Positions 1-6,077 are shown, counted from the first letter of the stretch. The stretch: 6,697 nt of DNA from Flavobacteriales bacterium (GCA_024640205.1 JAHEFL010000097.1:1-6697), one strand, 5' to 3'. The notes: a model not told the origin generated them from the sequence alone. Translations and numbers: made by a program.

Positions 1-851
1 CATCACCTACACGCCTCGGCAAGGAGCTGCAGGTCTTCGTGGAGCGCTTGGATCGCCAGTTGAAGCAGTTGCGCAGTGTGCCGTTCAGTGGAAAATTCGG
101 CGGTGCCACCGGCAATTTCAACGCACACCATGCGGCCTATCCGGAACTCGATTGGGTGCAGTTGATCGATCGGTTCGTACACGACGATCTCGGTCTGGAG
201 CGTCAGCAGTTCACCACGCAGATCGACCACTACGATGATCTGGCGGCCTTGTTCGATGCGATGCGCCGGGTGAACACCATCCTGGTGGACCTGTGCCGCG
301 ACATCTGGCAGTACGTGAGCCTGGATTACTTCGGGCAGCGCATCAAGCCCGGCGAGATCGGCAGCAGTGCGATGCCGCACAAAGTGAACCCGATCGATTT
401 CGAGAATGCGGAGGGCAACCTCGGCATCGCGAACGCATTGTTCGGACACCTGAGCGAGAAGCTACCGATCAGCCGTCTGCAGCGCGACCTGACGGACAGC
501 ACGGTAACGCGCAACATCGGTGTGCCCATGGCCCATACGATGATCGCCATCGACGCATTGAGCAAGGGGCTGGGCAAGTTGCTGCTGAACGAAGCGACGA
601 TCAAGCGGGACCTGGAAGCACAATGGGCCGTGATCGCGGAAGGGATCCAAACGATCCTGCGCCGCGCGGGCTATCCGCAACCCTACGAACGCCTGAAGGA
701 ACTGACGCGCGGCAAGGAACGGATCACGCAAGCCGATATCGCAGCGTTCATCGATGGCCTGGAGGTCGATGCGGAGTTGAAGGAGCGTCTCAAGTCGCTG
801 AGTCCGCACAACTATACTGGCATCGATCTGCTCGGACGCGTGATCAGCTGA
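1..851 (+). CDS. purB: Adenylosuccinate lyase, C-terminal part (5' end outside window)
   Basis: This enzyme of the fumarase/aspartase superfamily acts twice in purine synthesis in the cytoplasm: it splits SAICAR to AICAR and adenylosuccinate to AMP, releasing fumarate each time. The frame is open from base 3, so about 282 residues are visible against about 456 in E. coli PurB, and the alignment by eye runs to the very C-terminus. Visible signatures are SPTRLGKE at the edge, ATGNFNAHHAAYPELDW (about 111-161), the superfamily loop GSSAMPHKVNP (about 360-392) with its catalytic serine, then DFENAEGNLG, RDLTDSTVTRN and PYERLKELTRGK. The catalytic histidine of the THGQP motif should lie a few codons upstream of base 1. 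The GTG at 39 is internal, not the start, because conserved sequence precedes it. It is the long E. coli-type PurB, not the shorter Bacillus type. It converges on the next gene with a 6-base gap, and I see no terminator hairpin between them. Confidence 0.97.
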   Translation, partial: SPTRLGKELQVFVERLDRQLKQLRSVPFSGKFGGATGNFNAHHAAYPELDWVQLIDRFVHDDLGLERQQFTTQIDHYDDLAALFDAMRRVNTILVDLCRDIWQYVSLDYFGQRIKPGEIGSSAMPHKVNPIDFENAEGNLGIANALFGHLSEKLPISRLQRDLTDSTVTRNIGVPMAHTMIAIDALSKGLGKLLLNEATIKRDLEAQWAVIAEGIQTILRRAGYPQPYERLKELTRGKERITQADIAAFIDGLEVDAELKERLKSLSPHNYTGIDLLGRVIS

Positions 852-857
852 CCCTCT

Positions 858-1340
858 TCAGGACGCGGACAGGGAGCGTTGGTACACCACCAGATCGTTC
901 GCAGGTATTCCTTCCATTCCCAATGATCGCATCTGGGTGATGATCTGTCCGCGATGCTGGGTGCTGTGATTGAGGCAGTGCATGATCATCTGCCACGCTT
1001 TCTGTTCGTGCGCATTGCCGCGGAGATCATGGTAGACGCGATCCGACGCGAGTTCCTTCGCATCGTAAGAAAGCACCAGATCACAGAACCGATCGGAGTA
1101 GGTCAGCAGGGTATCGATCCGATCGCTCTCCTCGGCCGGCCAGGTCATCGGTGATCCGCTCAAGCGGCAATACCAGGCGTTCTCGGCATCCCGGATATGG
1201 AGCAAGGTCTTCCGTAAGGTGGGAAAACTGCTCGGCGCCTTGCGATCCAGGAGCTCATCCGGTTCCTTCTGCAAACGCTCCACGAAACGCGCGTTCGCCC
1301 AACGGTCATAGGCGGTATAGTGGTCGATCAGGGTCTTCAT
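858..1340 (-). CDS. DinB/YfiT-like four-helix metal-binding protein
   Basis: A cytoplasmic protein of 160 residues, the usual size for the DinB/YfiT-like fold, a four-helix bundle that holds a divalent metal through three histidines. The triad is visible: His48 in LLHIRDAE, and His125 and His129 in NHSTQHRGQI. The N-terminal helix reads LIDHYTAYDRWANARF, typical of the family (residues around a W-A-N motif). Members include thiol-dependent S-transferases (bacillithiol- or mycothiol-linked) and many proteins of unknown role. The sequence does not say which, and despite the name no DNA-damage role is implied. The start is the ATG at 1340; no strong Shine-Dalgarno precedes it. The gene is divergent from the 180-residue protein gene and convergent with purB, so it is probably transcribed alone. 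Family confident, function unknown. Confidence 0.9.
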   Translation of the reverse strand: MKTLIDHYTAYDRWANARFVERLQKEPDELLDRKAPSSFPTLRKTLLHIRDAENAWYCRLSGSPMTWPAEESDRIDTLLTYSDRFCDLVLSYDAKELASDRVYHDLRGNAHEQKAWQMIMHCLNHSTQHRGQIITQMRSLGMEGIPANDLVVYQRSLSAS

Positions 1341-1435
1341 ATACGTGCAAGGTGGATAACCTTGTTAAAAATACCCTGCAAGTTGGATCGGGGCGTCCGT
1401 CTCATGCTTTGAACTTCGCGGAGACCAAAGCCCGC
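1341..1435. promoter_or_regulatory. Divergent intergenic region with weak candidate promoters
   Basis: This gap must carry promoters for the leftward DinB-like gene and the rightward 180-residue protein gene. For the rightward gene, TTG at 1383-1385 and ATGCTTTG at 1404-1411 are 18 bases apart and resemble the Bacteroidota TTG / TAnnTTTG pair, with the TAnn half poorly matched; this would give a leader of roughly 18 bases before the ATG at 1436. For the leftward gene, TATTTTTA (minus strand, 1373 to 1366) differs from TAnnTTTG by one base, but no TTG lies at the right distance upstream. Both are tentative readings by eye. Confidence 0.3.
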
Positions 1436-1978
1436 ATGATAGCTACGCTATTCGGAAAAAAGAAGATCACGGAGGACAAACTGGCCAATGTGTTCGTGAA
1501 CGCGGTATTTGAGTTGACCGCGGAAGGTTTCCCCACCATCGCAGCCGAGCTGAACGAGGCACCGGAGTTCGAAGTGGCTCCGGAACTGGGTGCGGAGGAT
1601 GATCGGGTCTTCGGTCTGATCGTACTGGCAGGCAACCTGCTGGAGATCCAGCGTGTGGTAGGCCCCGGCCTGGACCGCCGGATCTTCTCTCTCGGTGTTT
1701 CGAAGTACGCGCAGACCTTCAACCTGAACTGTTCCGAACTGGAGGACAAGGTGCGCTCCCTACAAAGCCTTATGTCACGGCTGAACTTCCCGAGCAAGAA
1801 CACGGTCTATGCCATGAGCAAGGCGATCTTCCACGAGTACGACCTGTTCTGCTTCCAGGATGCCTATTTCCGTGAGCAGCGCAATCCGAACCCGATCATC
1901 CTGAAGCGGATCAATACGCTGATGGGGTACTGCCTCTGGAACTGGAGCGAAGTGATGGACCAGTACAAGGTGGTCTGA
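1436..1978 (+). CDS. Uncharacterised 180-residue protein, probably Bacteroidota-specific
   Basis: I cannot assign a function. The protein is soluble, with no signal peptide or membrane segment. It begins MIATLFGKKKITEDKLANVF, continues with acidic, probably helical sequence (about residues 35-56), a hydrophobic helix FGLIVLAGNLLEIQ (59-72), and a C-terminal half with FPSKNTVYAMSKAIFHEYDL (118-137) and NPNPIILKRINTLM (150-163). It ends in an aromatic stretch, CLWNWSEVMDQY. From memory, small Bacteroidota proteins of this shape (KKKI near the start, SKNT.YAMSKA in the middle, NPNPI.LKR near the end) recur as hypothetical proteins, which suggests real conservation, but I could not search. The ATG at 1436 is chosen because the open frame upstream of it, back to 1151, runs antisense to the DinB-like gene and has no protein-like character. 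It converges on lhgO 36 bases away. Confidence 0.85.
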   Translation: MIATLFGKKKITEDKLANVFVNAVFELTAEGFPTIAAELNEAPEFEVAPELGAEDDRVFGLIVLAGNLLEIQRVVGPGLDRRIFSLGVSKYAQTFNLNCSELEDKVRSLQSLMSRLNFPSKNTVYAMSKAIFHEYDLFCFQDAYFREQRNPNPIILKRINTLMGYCLWNWSEVMDQYKVV

Positions 1979-2014
1979 TCACGTTTCGATCCCTGATGCC
2001 TTCTTATTTCCAGG

Positions 2015-3226
2015 TCACCCTTCGAGGGTCATGTCGGCTATGCGCGTGCCGATGGCCAAAGCGGCGGTGGCTGCGGGTGATGGGGCATTAAGCACATGGA
2101 TGTGGTTCCCGCTTCGCTCGATGCGGAAATCATCCACCATGTTCCCGTCCGTGCCTAGCAGCATAGCGCGAACACCGGAACGACCGGGCTGGATGTCCTC
2201 CATGGTCAGCGTGGGGATAAGGCGTTGCAGCGTCCGCAGGAAGAGGCGCTTGCTGAAGGCCCTGCGGTACTCATCGATCCCATAAGCCATGTTATTCAGG
2301 AAGAGTTTCCAGGTACCGCCGTAGGACAGCGCGTTCATCGTGTCCTTCAGGTCGAAGTCGGTCTTGCCGTAGCCTTCACGCTTGAAAGTGAAGACGGCGT
2401 TGGGTCCGCATTCGATGCTGCCGTCGGTCATCCGTGTGAAGTGGACACCAAGGAAAGGGAAGCGCGGATCGGGGACCGGATAGATCAGGTGCTTCACCTT
2501 GTGCTTGCCCTGCTCCGTGAGGTCGTAGTAATCACCCCGGAAACCAACAATGCGCTCGGCCACCTTCACACCGTCCGACTTCGCCAGACGATCGGATTGC
2601 AGCCCGCCGCAGAACACGGCGCGTGCGGCACGATAGATACCCTTCCTCGTGGAGATGATGCTGTGATCCTCCTTCTGTTCGATACCGAGGAACGCTTCAC
2701 CCAAGTGAACACGGCTCCCGGCCTGCATGCCGAGGGCGAGCTCCGCCATCTTCTCCGTTGCCCCGCGGAAATCGATGATGCCCGTACAGCCCACATGCAG
2801 CCCAGCGATGCCTTCGCAATGCGGCTCGATCTCGCGGATACCTGCCGCGTCCACCTCACGCATGTCCTCGATGCCATTGGCCATGCCGGTCTCATGGATC
2901 TTCTTCAAGCGCGGTAATTCCTCCGGGTCGGTCGCCACGATGAGCTTGCCGCAGATGTCATGCTTGATCCCATGCTCCCTGGCAAAGGCCACCAGTTCGC
3001 GCCGACCGTTCACACAGTTCGTAGCCTTGTAGCTCCCCGGTTTGTAATAGATGCCACTGTGGATCACGCCGCTGTTCCGTCCCGTTTGGTGATCCGCCAG
3101 GGCGCTCTCTTTCTCCAGGAGAAGGATCCGTTTATCGGGGGAGCGTTTCTGGAGCTGGTACATCGTCGCAGCACCGACGATACCCCCTCCGATGATCACG
3201 ACGTCAGCATCCAGCTTTTGCTCCAT
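2015..3226 (-). CDS. lhgO: L-2-hydroxyglutarate dehydrogenase/oxidase (FAD-dependent)
   Basis: This flavoenzyme of the DAO/glycerol-3-phosphate oxidase family oxidises L-2-hydroxyglutarate to 2-oxoglutarate. In E. coli LhgO (YgaF) the electrons go to the quinone pool at the inner membrane. The 403 residues match the family length and align by eye along most of E. coli LhgO, apart from a short C-terminal tail the E. coli protein has. Visible features are the dinucleotide-binding loop VVIIGGGIVG (9-18), LLLEKE (35-40, end of the second strand), HQTGRNSGVIHSGIYY (46-61), FRGDYYDL (229-236), LIYPVPDPRFPFLGVHFTR (247-265), GPNAVFTFKREGY (274-286) and the C-terminal FAD/substrate loop NAPSPAATAALAIG (380-393). 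The start is the ATG at 3226, preceded by TAAGGAA at 3230-3236, a fair Shine-Dalgarno. It lies 39 bases after the transporter gene on the same strand, so the two are probably co-transcribed. With no csiD or gab genes nearby, metabolite repair is the likely role. A 5-bp hairpin at 2017-2029 covers the stop codon. Confidence 0.96.
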   Translation of the reverse strand: MEQKLDADVVIIGGGIVGAATMYQLQKRSPDKRILLLEKESALADHQTGRNSGVIHSGIYYKPGSYKATNCVNGRRELVAFAREHGIKHDICGKLIVATDPEELPRLKKIHETGMANGIEDMREVDAAGIREIEPHCEGIAGLHVGCTGIIDFRGATEKMAELALGMQAGSRVHLGEAFLGIEQKEDHSIISTRKGIYRAARAVFCGGLQSDRLAKSDGVKVAERIVGFRGDYYDLTEQGKHKVKHLIYPVPDPRFPFLGVHFTRMTDGSIECGPNAVFTFKREGYGKTDFDLKDTMNALSYGGTWKLFLNNMAYGIDEYRRAFSKRLFLRTLQRLIPTLTMEDIQPGRSGVRAMLLGTDGNMVDDFRIERSGNHIHVLNAPSPAATAALAIGTRIADMTLEG

Positions 3227-3265
3227 GGCTTCCTTACTGCGCTGCGAATGTAATCCCCGACCTGC

Positions 3266-4627
3266 TCACGCTTCCTGCGCCTGCATCGTGACCTCCTTCC
3301 GCGGCACCAGGAATAGAAGCACCAGGGCCAGGACGAAGAAGCACCCGATGATGATCACCGTATCGCGAAGGTCACCTGTGATCTGGTACACCGCACCGTA
3401 GGCGAAGGTGCCCAGCACGGTCCCCACATAATAACTCACATCATAGAACGAGAAGTAGGAAGCATGGTCCTTTGTCTCCGGCAGGAATTTGGAATAGGTG
3501 CTACGCGACAGGGCCTGGCTGCCACCCATGACCAATCCAACGCCACAGGCCAGGAGGTAGAATTCCCAGGCCCATTGGACACGGTATGCTCCCACGACCA
3601 GAAGGATCCACACGACGCATCCAATGGTCAGTGCGCTAAGGTTACCGAAACGTCGGCTCAGGCCTACGAAAAGATAGGCTCCGCCGATGGCCACCAACTG
3701 GATCAGGAGGATGCTGATGATCAGGCTCTCGTCGCTTATCGGCACGGCCTCACCGATGTCATTGAGTTGCTTCACCTCGCCTTTGGCGAAGGTCACCGCG
3801 AGGTACATCACCGTCTGGATCCCCATGTTGAAGACGAAGAAGGCCATGAGGTAGGCCCTTAATCGCTTCGTGCCTTGCAGCTCCTTCCACACTTTCCGCA
3901 GTTCGCGATAACCGTTCAGGAGAACACTACCGGAAGGCATCCGTCCATACGGATTATCAGGAAGTACGCGGAAAGCGAATTGCGCGAAGCCTGCCCACCA
4001 GATTCCGACCGACACGAACGCGATACGGGCCGGTATGCTACCCCACTCCTGTCCGAAAAGGACCAGTGAATCCGGGATCCCGAAGCGGTCCGGCATCATC
4101 ACCATGGCCAGGTTGAGGATGAGAAGCAGGACACTACCGATATAGCCCATGGTGTAGCCCCGCGCACTGATCCGGTCGTGATCCCCCGGCTCCGCGATCT
4201 CAGGCAGGAAGGCATCATAGAAGATGAGGCTTCCGCTGAACCCCGCACAGGCCAACATCACCAGCACCAATCCGATCCACAACGTATCCGGTCCGAAGAA
4301 GAACAGCCCCGCACAGGAGGTCGCTCCCAGGTAGCAGAAGAACTTCAGGAAGCGCTTCTTGCTGCCGGTATGGTCCGCGATGCCACTGAGCAAGGGGGAA
4401 ATGAGCGCCACGAGCAGGAATCCGGCCGAGAGTGCGTAGGAATACAGTGACTGGGCTGGAATTCCATGGCGATCCAGCACGAGATCCCTGCCCTCCACGG
4501 TGGTGATGGCCAGATAAAATACCGGGAAGATGGCCGTGGTGATGGTGAGTGAATAGACCGAATTGGCCCAATCATACATCGTCCAGCCGCGGATCACGCG
4601 CGGGTCTCCTTTGGTGATCGCTTTCAA
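3266..4627 (-). CDS. MFS transporter, UMF1 / Atg22-like family
   Basis: An inner-membrane permease of 453 residues with twelve predicted membrane segments (about 27-43, 62-82, 93-111, 116-138, 159-178, 202-219, 257-280, 302-323, 331-349, 355-373, 395-416 and 424-442). The family is shown by the N-terminal MYDWANSVYS (17-26), SGIADHTGSKKR after TM2 (81-92, the MFS loop 2-3 motif), FLPEIA (140-145), RISARGYTMGYIGS (152-165) and GGSQALSRSTYSKFLP (368-383). These are hallmarks of the bacterial relatives of vacuolar Atg22, a family with amino-acid efflux as its best-known role in yeast; bacterial substrates are largely unknown. The start is uncertain. The TTG at 4627 keeps KGDPRVIRGW, which resembles homologue N-termini, whereas the GTG at 4597 has a perfect AAAGGAG at good spacing. 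An in-frame TGA lies just upstream, and no ATG occurs before Met17. The gene probably leads an operon with lhgO. Confidence 0.93.
   Translation of the reverse strand: MKAITKGDPRVIRGWTMYDWANSVYSLTITTAIFPVFYLAITTVEGRDLVLDRHGIPAQSLYSYALSAGFLLVALISPLLSGIADHTGSKKRFLKFFCYLGATSCAGLFFFGPDTLWIGLVLVMLACAGFSGSLIFYDAFLPEIAEPGDHDRISARGYTMGYIGSVLLLILNLAMVMMPDRFGIPDSLVLFGQEWGSIPARIAFVSVGIWWAGFAQFAFRVLPDNPYGRMPSGSVLLNGYRELRKVWKELQGTKRLRAYLMAFFVFNMGIQTVMYLAVTFAKGEVKQLNDIGEAVPISDESLIISILLIQLVAIGGAYLFVGLSRRFGNLSALTIGCVVWILLVVGAYRVQWAWEFYLLACGVGLVMGGSQALSRSTYSKFLPETKDHASYFSFYDVSYYVGTVLGTFAYGAVYQITGDLRDTVIIIGCFFVLALVLLFLVPRKEVTMQAQEA
4606..4612 (-). promoter_or_regulatory. AAAGGAG Shine-Dalgarno-like site before an alternative GTG start
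   Basis: On the minus strand AAAGGAG lies 8 bases upstream of the in-frame GTG at 4597-4595. It is the strongest Shine-Dalgarno match seen in the window. It falls inside the longer reading that starts at TTG 4627, so it either marks the real start (443 residues) or is a coincidence of the codons for Lys-Gly-Asp. Bacteroidota rely little on Shine-Dalgarno pairing, so it does not settle the question. Confidence 0.35.
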
Positions 4628-4649
4628 TGATCGCTCGGTAGGTCCACCT

Positions 4650-4657
4650 CAAACCTA
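4650..4657 (-). promoter_or_regulatory. Candidate -7 element (TAGGTTTG) for the transporter-lhgO operon
   Basis: The minus strand reads TAGGTTTG from 4657 to 4650, a perfect match to the Bacteroidota -7 consensus TAnnTTTG. Transcription would start near 4643-4645, giving a leader of about 16 bases to the TTG start or about 46 to the GTG start. No clear TTG/TTTG -33 box lies 18-22 bases upstream, so the promoter may need an activator or be weak. A short inverted repeat (4659-4672) adjoins it on the upstream side. Confidence 0.45.
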
Positions 4658-4658
4658 A

Positions 4659-4672
4659 CCCAATTCCTTGGG
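4659..4672. repeat. Inverted repeat next to the operon promoter
   Basis: The plus strand reads CCCAA-TTCC-TTGGG, a 5-base perfect inverted repeat around a 4-base centre. It lies one base upstream of the candidate -7 element, where a regulator could bind between the two promoter boxes. There is no T-tract, so it is not a terminator. Inverted repeats this short arise several times per window by chance, so only the position makes it notable. Confidence 0.4.
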
Positions 4673-4728
4673 CAGTCACGGCGGATGCGATCCATAAGGG
4701 CCGGTGTATGTGCCTGAAGCACCTTGAC

Positions 4729-4740
4729 CCTGCTCAGGAG
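4729..4740. repeat. 12-base direct repeat, copy downstream of the OmpA-domain gene
   Basis: CCTGCTCAGGAG occurs here, two bases past the stop codon of the OmpA-domain gene, and identically at 5968-5979 upstream of that gene. The unit contains the small palindromic core CCTG-CT-CAGG. No transposase, terminal inverted repeat or other mobile signature accompanies it. Its meaning is unknown. Confidence 0.5.
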
Positions 4741-4742
4741 GA

Positions 4743-5909
4743 TCACTTCATCAGCTCCACCTCAACACGGCGGTTCTTGCTCATGCCGATCTCACTTCCC
4801 GTGTCATCCACGGGTTGCAGGGCTTTCTTGGATTCCACGGTGATCCGGGAACCAGCTATCCCGCCTTCCAGCAAAGCCTCCTTTACTGCTTCCGCACGCT
4901 CCATACCCAGCGTCTCCAGATCGGGGCGCATGCGGGTCCGTTCACCCTCGGTCTCATCCACATGGCCGACCAACTTCACCTTGATGCTCGGGTCCGCGGT
5001 CATATCGGTGATCATCATATCCAACCATGGCTCCATGGCCCGGTCGATGGTCCGCTGGAAACGCTTGAAGTAGAAGACCTGGGCATCCACCTTCTGGGAG
5101 GGCTTCGCCGTGCTGGGCATGGCCCCTTTCCGGCTGAAAATGAATTCGCTCTCCGCCTTGTCCAACTGCTCGCAAGTGCACTCGCTGTCCAACTTGATGG
5201 GCACCACGCTCACATCATCTATGAAGTAGTAAGCGTGCATCTCCTGGGGCCGGGTCTCGCCCTTGGGACGCTTCGGCTTGCCCGTATCCGTACGTTCGTT
5301 CACCCTGAAATTCCCGATCAGGAGATAGGTCTCGTCCCCCCCGGCCGTATACACTCCGCATACGCCCTGCCAGCTGTACATATCCTCGTACAGCTGCGTG
5401 CGCAGCCGTGGAACCTGTGCCTCGTAAGTGAGGTTCGCTTCATCGTTCTTGTTCACCAGCATTTTGCTGAAATAAACCCCAAGCTCACTGGAGGAATACT
5501 TGCTCAGGTCGGCCAGGCTGGTGTAGAATTTCACGCAGTACTTCTGGCCTTTCTTCAAAGGCTTCTTCAGCTTGGCCTCCAAGTAACTGCGCGGCTCCTT
5601 GTTCTGGTAGCTCCACCAGCGTACCCCGGCGTAGTTCTGTCCGGTCAGTGGGGATTGGTCACCCAGTTCGCTCCGCGGCGCTGTGATCGGCGCGCCAGCC
5701 ACCGTTTCCGTGAAGAGATCCGCTTTGGACATGGTGGGGCTCTTCCAGCCCGTGGCCTGTTCGATGTTCCCAAGGCGCTTCAGCTTGCCCTCGGTCTCCT
5801 CGAAGCTACCGTTGGGCACCAGGTTAGGATCCTCCTTCTCCTCCTGTGCGAACGACAGAAGAGGAACGGCAATGATGGAAAGAAGGATCGCGAGGAATCG
5901 TGTGGTCAT
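4743..5909 (-). CDS. Exported OmpA-domain protein with an N-terminal beta-sandwich-like domain
   Basis: A 388-residue secreted envelope protein. Residues 1-21 form a signal peptide with likely cleavage SFA-QE after Ala21, and no lipobox cysteine. Residues 29-240 begin NLVPNGSFEE and end YYFIDDVSVVPI (227-238), the opening and closing strands typical of galactose-binding/carbohydrate-binding-like beta-sandwiches; this replaces the membrane barrel of classical OmpA. A Cys-containing linker (SECTCEQ, 242-248) leads to a C-terminal OmpA-like domain (about 275-388) with VKLVGHVDE (311-319), Asp318, Arg338 in MERAEA, GIAGSRITVES and NRRVEVEL (379-386). Asp318 and Arg338 fit the residues that bind diaminopimelate in peptidoglycan. 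The segment between GHVD and the RA helix is unusual: GERTRMRPDLETLGME in place of the common N..LS..RA. Likely role: periplasmic or outer-membrane-associated peptidoglycan anchor. The ligand of the N-terminal domain is unknown. ATG at 5909 is preceded by AAAAGAAGAACC. Confidence 0.9.
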   Translation of the reverse strand: MTTRFLAILLSIIAVPLLSFAQEEKEDPNLVPNGSFEETEGKLKRLGNIEQATGWKSPTMSKADLFTETVAGAPITAPRSELGDQSPLTGQNYAGVRWWSYQNKEPRSYLEAKLKKPLKKGQKYCVKFYTSLADLSKYSSSELGVYFSKMLVNKNDEANLTYEAQVPRLRTQLYEDMYSWQGVCGVYTAGGDETYLLIGNFRVNERTDTGKPKRPKGETRPQEMHAYYFIDDVSVVPIKLDSECTCEQLDKAESEFIFSRKGAMPSTAKPSQKVDAQVFYFKRFQRTIDRAMEPWLDMMITDMTADPSIKVKLVGHVDETEGERTRMRPDLETLGMERAEAVKEALLEGGIAGSRITVESKKALQPVDDTGSEIGMSKNRRVEVELMK

Positions 5910-5932
5910 GGTTCTTCTTTTAGCGGCTGAAC

Positions 5933-5944
5933 CCCTGTACAGGG
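5933..5944. repeat. 12-base perfect palindrome upstream of the OmpA-domain gene
   Basis: CCCTGTACAGGG is perfectly self-complementary and lies 23 bases before the ATG at 5909. If the candidate -7 element just upstream is real, the palindrome sits at or just after the transcription start, so it could be an operator or a small leader hairpin. About 1.6 perfect 12-base palindromes are expected by chance in a window of this size, but far fewer in this short gap. Confidence 0.5.
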
Positions 5945-5948
5945 TGCG

Positions 5949-5956
5949 CCAAGATA
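5949..5956 (-). promoter_or_regulatory. Candidate -7 element (TATCTTGG) for the OmpA-domain gene
   Basis: The minus strand reads TATCTTGG from 5956 to 5949, seven of eight positions relative to TAnnTTTG. Transcription would start near 5942, within the palindrome at 5933-5944, giving a leader of about 33 bases. No good -33 box is visible. The strong terminator further upstream (6033-6056) means the gene needs its own promoter in this gap, which supports some promoter here even if not this exact site. Confidence 0.3.
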
Positions 5957-5967
5957 ACGAAGGGGCA

Positions 5968-5979
5968 CCTGCTCAGGAG
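5968..5979. repeat. 12-base direct repeat, copy upstream of the OmpA-domain gene
   Basis: CCTGCTCAGGAG, identical to 4729-4740. Here the next base extends an overlapping palindrome, GCTC-AG-GAGC (5971-5980). It lies 12 bases upstream (minus-strand sense) of the candidate -7 element, between that element and the upstream terminator, so it may be a regulatory site. No protein is known to me for this sequence. Confidence 0.5.
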
Positions 5980-6032
5980 CATGTCAGGTCCCTGCCTTGC
6001 GAAGGTCATGCCAGAACAAGGTCCTGGAACAG

Positions 6033-6056
6033 AAAAGGCGACCGAGGTCGCCTTTT
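6033..6056 (-). terminator. Intrinsic terminator of the beta-barrel gene
   Basis: A perfect inverted repeat, AAAAGGCGAC-CGAG-GTCGCCTTTT on the plus strand: a 10-bp stem with a GC-rich core, a 4-base loop and flanking A/T runs. On the minus strand the hairpin follows the stop codon at 6078 by about 21 bases and ends in TTTTCTGTT, a classic rho-independent terminator. Its A and T runs on both sides would let it work in either direction. It separates the beta-barrel gene from the OmpA-domain gene. Confidence 0.92.
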
Positions 6057-6077
6057 CCATTCGCATTGAACGCAGGA

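Noticed and set aside
293..940. 215-codon plus-strand open frame in another frame of purB
   Set aside because: The translation is Arg/Asp/Pro-rich shadow sequence, and purB in the overlapping frame is conserved to its stop.
1151..1435. Open frame extending the 180-residue protein upstream by 95 codons
   Set aside because: It runs antisense through the DinB-like gene, has an Arg/Ser/Pro-rich low-quality translation, and the natural ATG is at 1436.
2017..2029. ACCCT-TCG-AGGGT hairpin at the lhgO stop as a terminator
   Set aside because: The stem is only 5 bp, overlaps the stop codon and has no T-tract on the minus strand.
2225..2917. 230-codon plus-strand open frame opposite lhgO
   Set aside because: It lies wholly antisense to a confident lhgO with no recognisable protein features.
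3245..3252. TACATTCG (minus) as a separate -7 promoter for lhgO
   Set aside because: It matches TAnnTTTG at all but one position but has no -33 partner, and the 39-base spacing from the transporter gene is better explained by an operon.
4703..4726. GTGC-CTGAA-GCAC hairpin downstream of the OmpA-domain gene as a terminator
   Set aside because: It has a 4-bp stem and no T-run, too weak to call.
4815..5930. 371-codon plus-strand open frame opposite the OmpA-domain gene
   Set aside because: The translation is rich in Leu/His/Arg with no domain or signal. The minus-strand reading has a signal peptide and an OmpA domain, so this is an antisense shadow of a GC-rich gene.
5981..6032. Possible small RNA or attenuator between the two envelope genes
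   Set aside because: Only imperfect pairing is visible (CCAG ... CTGG) and no promoter-terminator unit could be supported.
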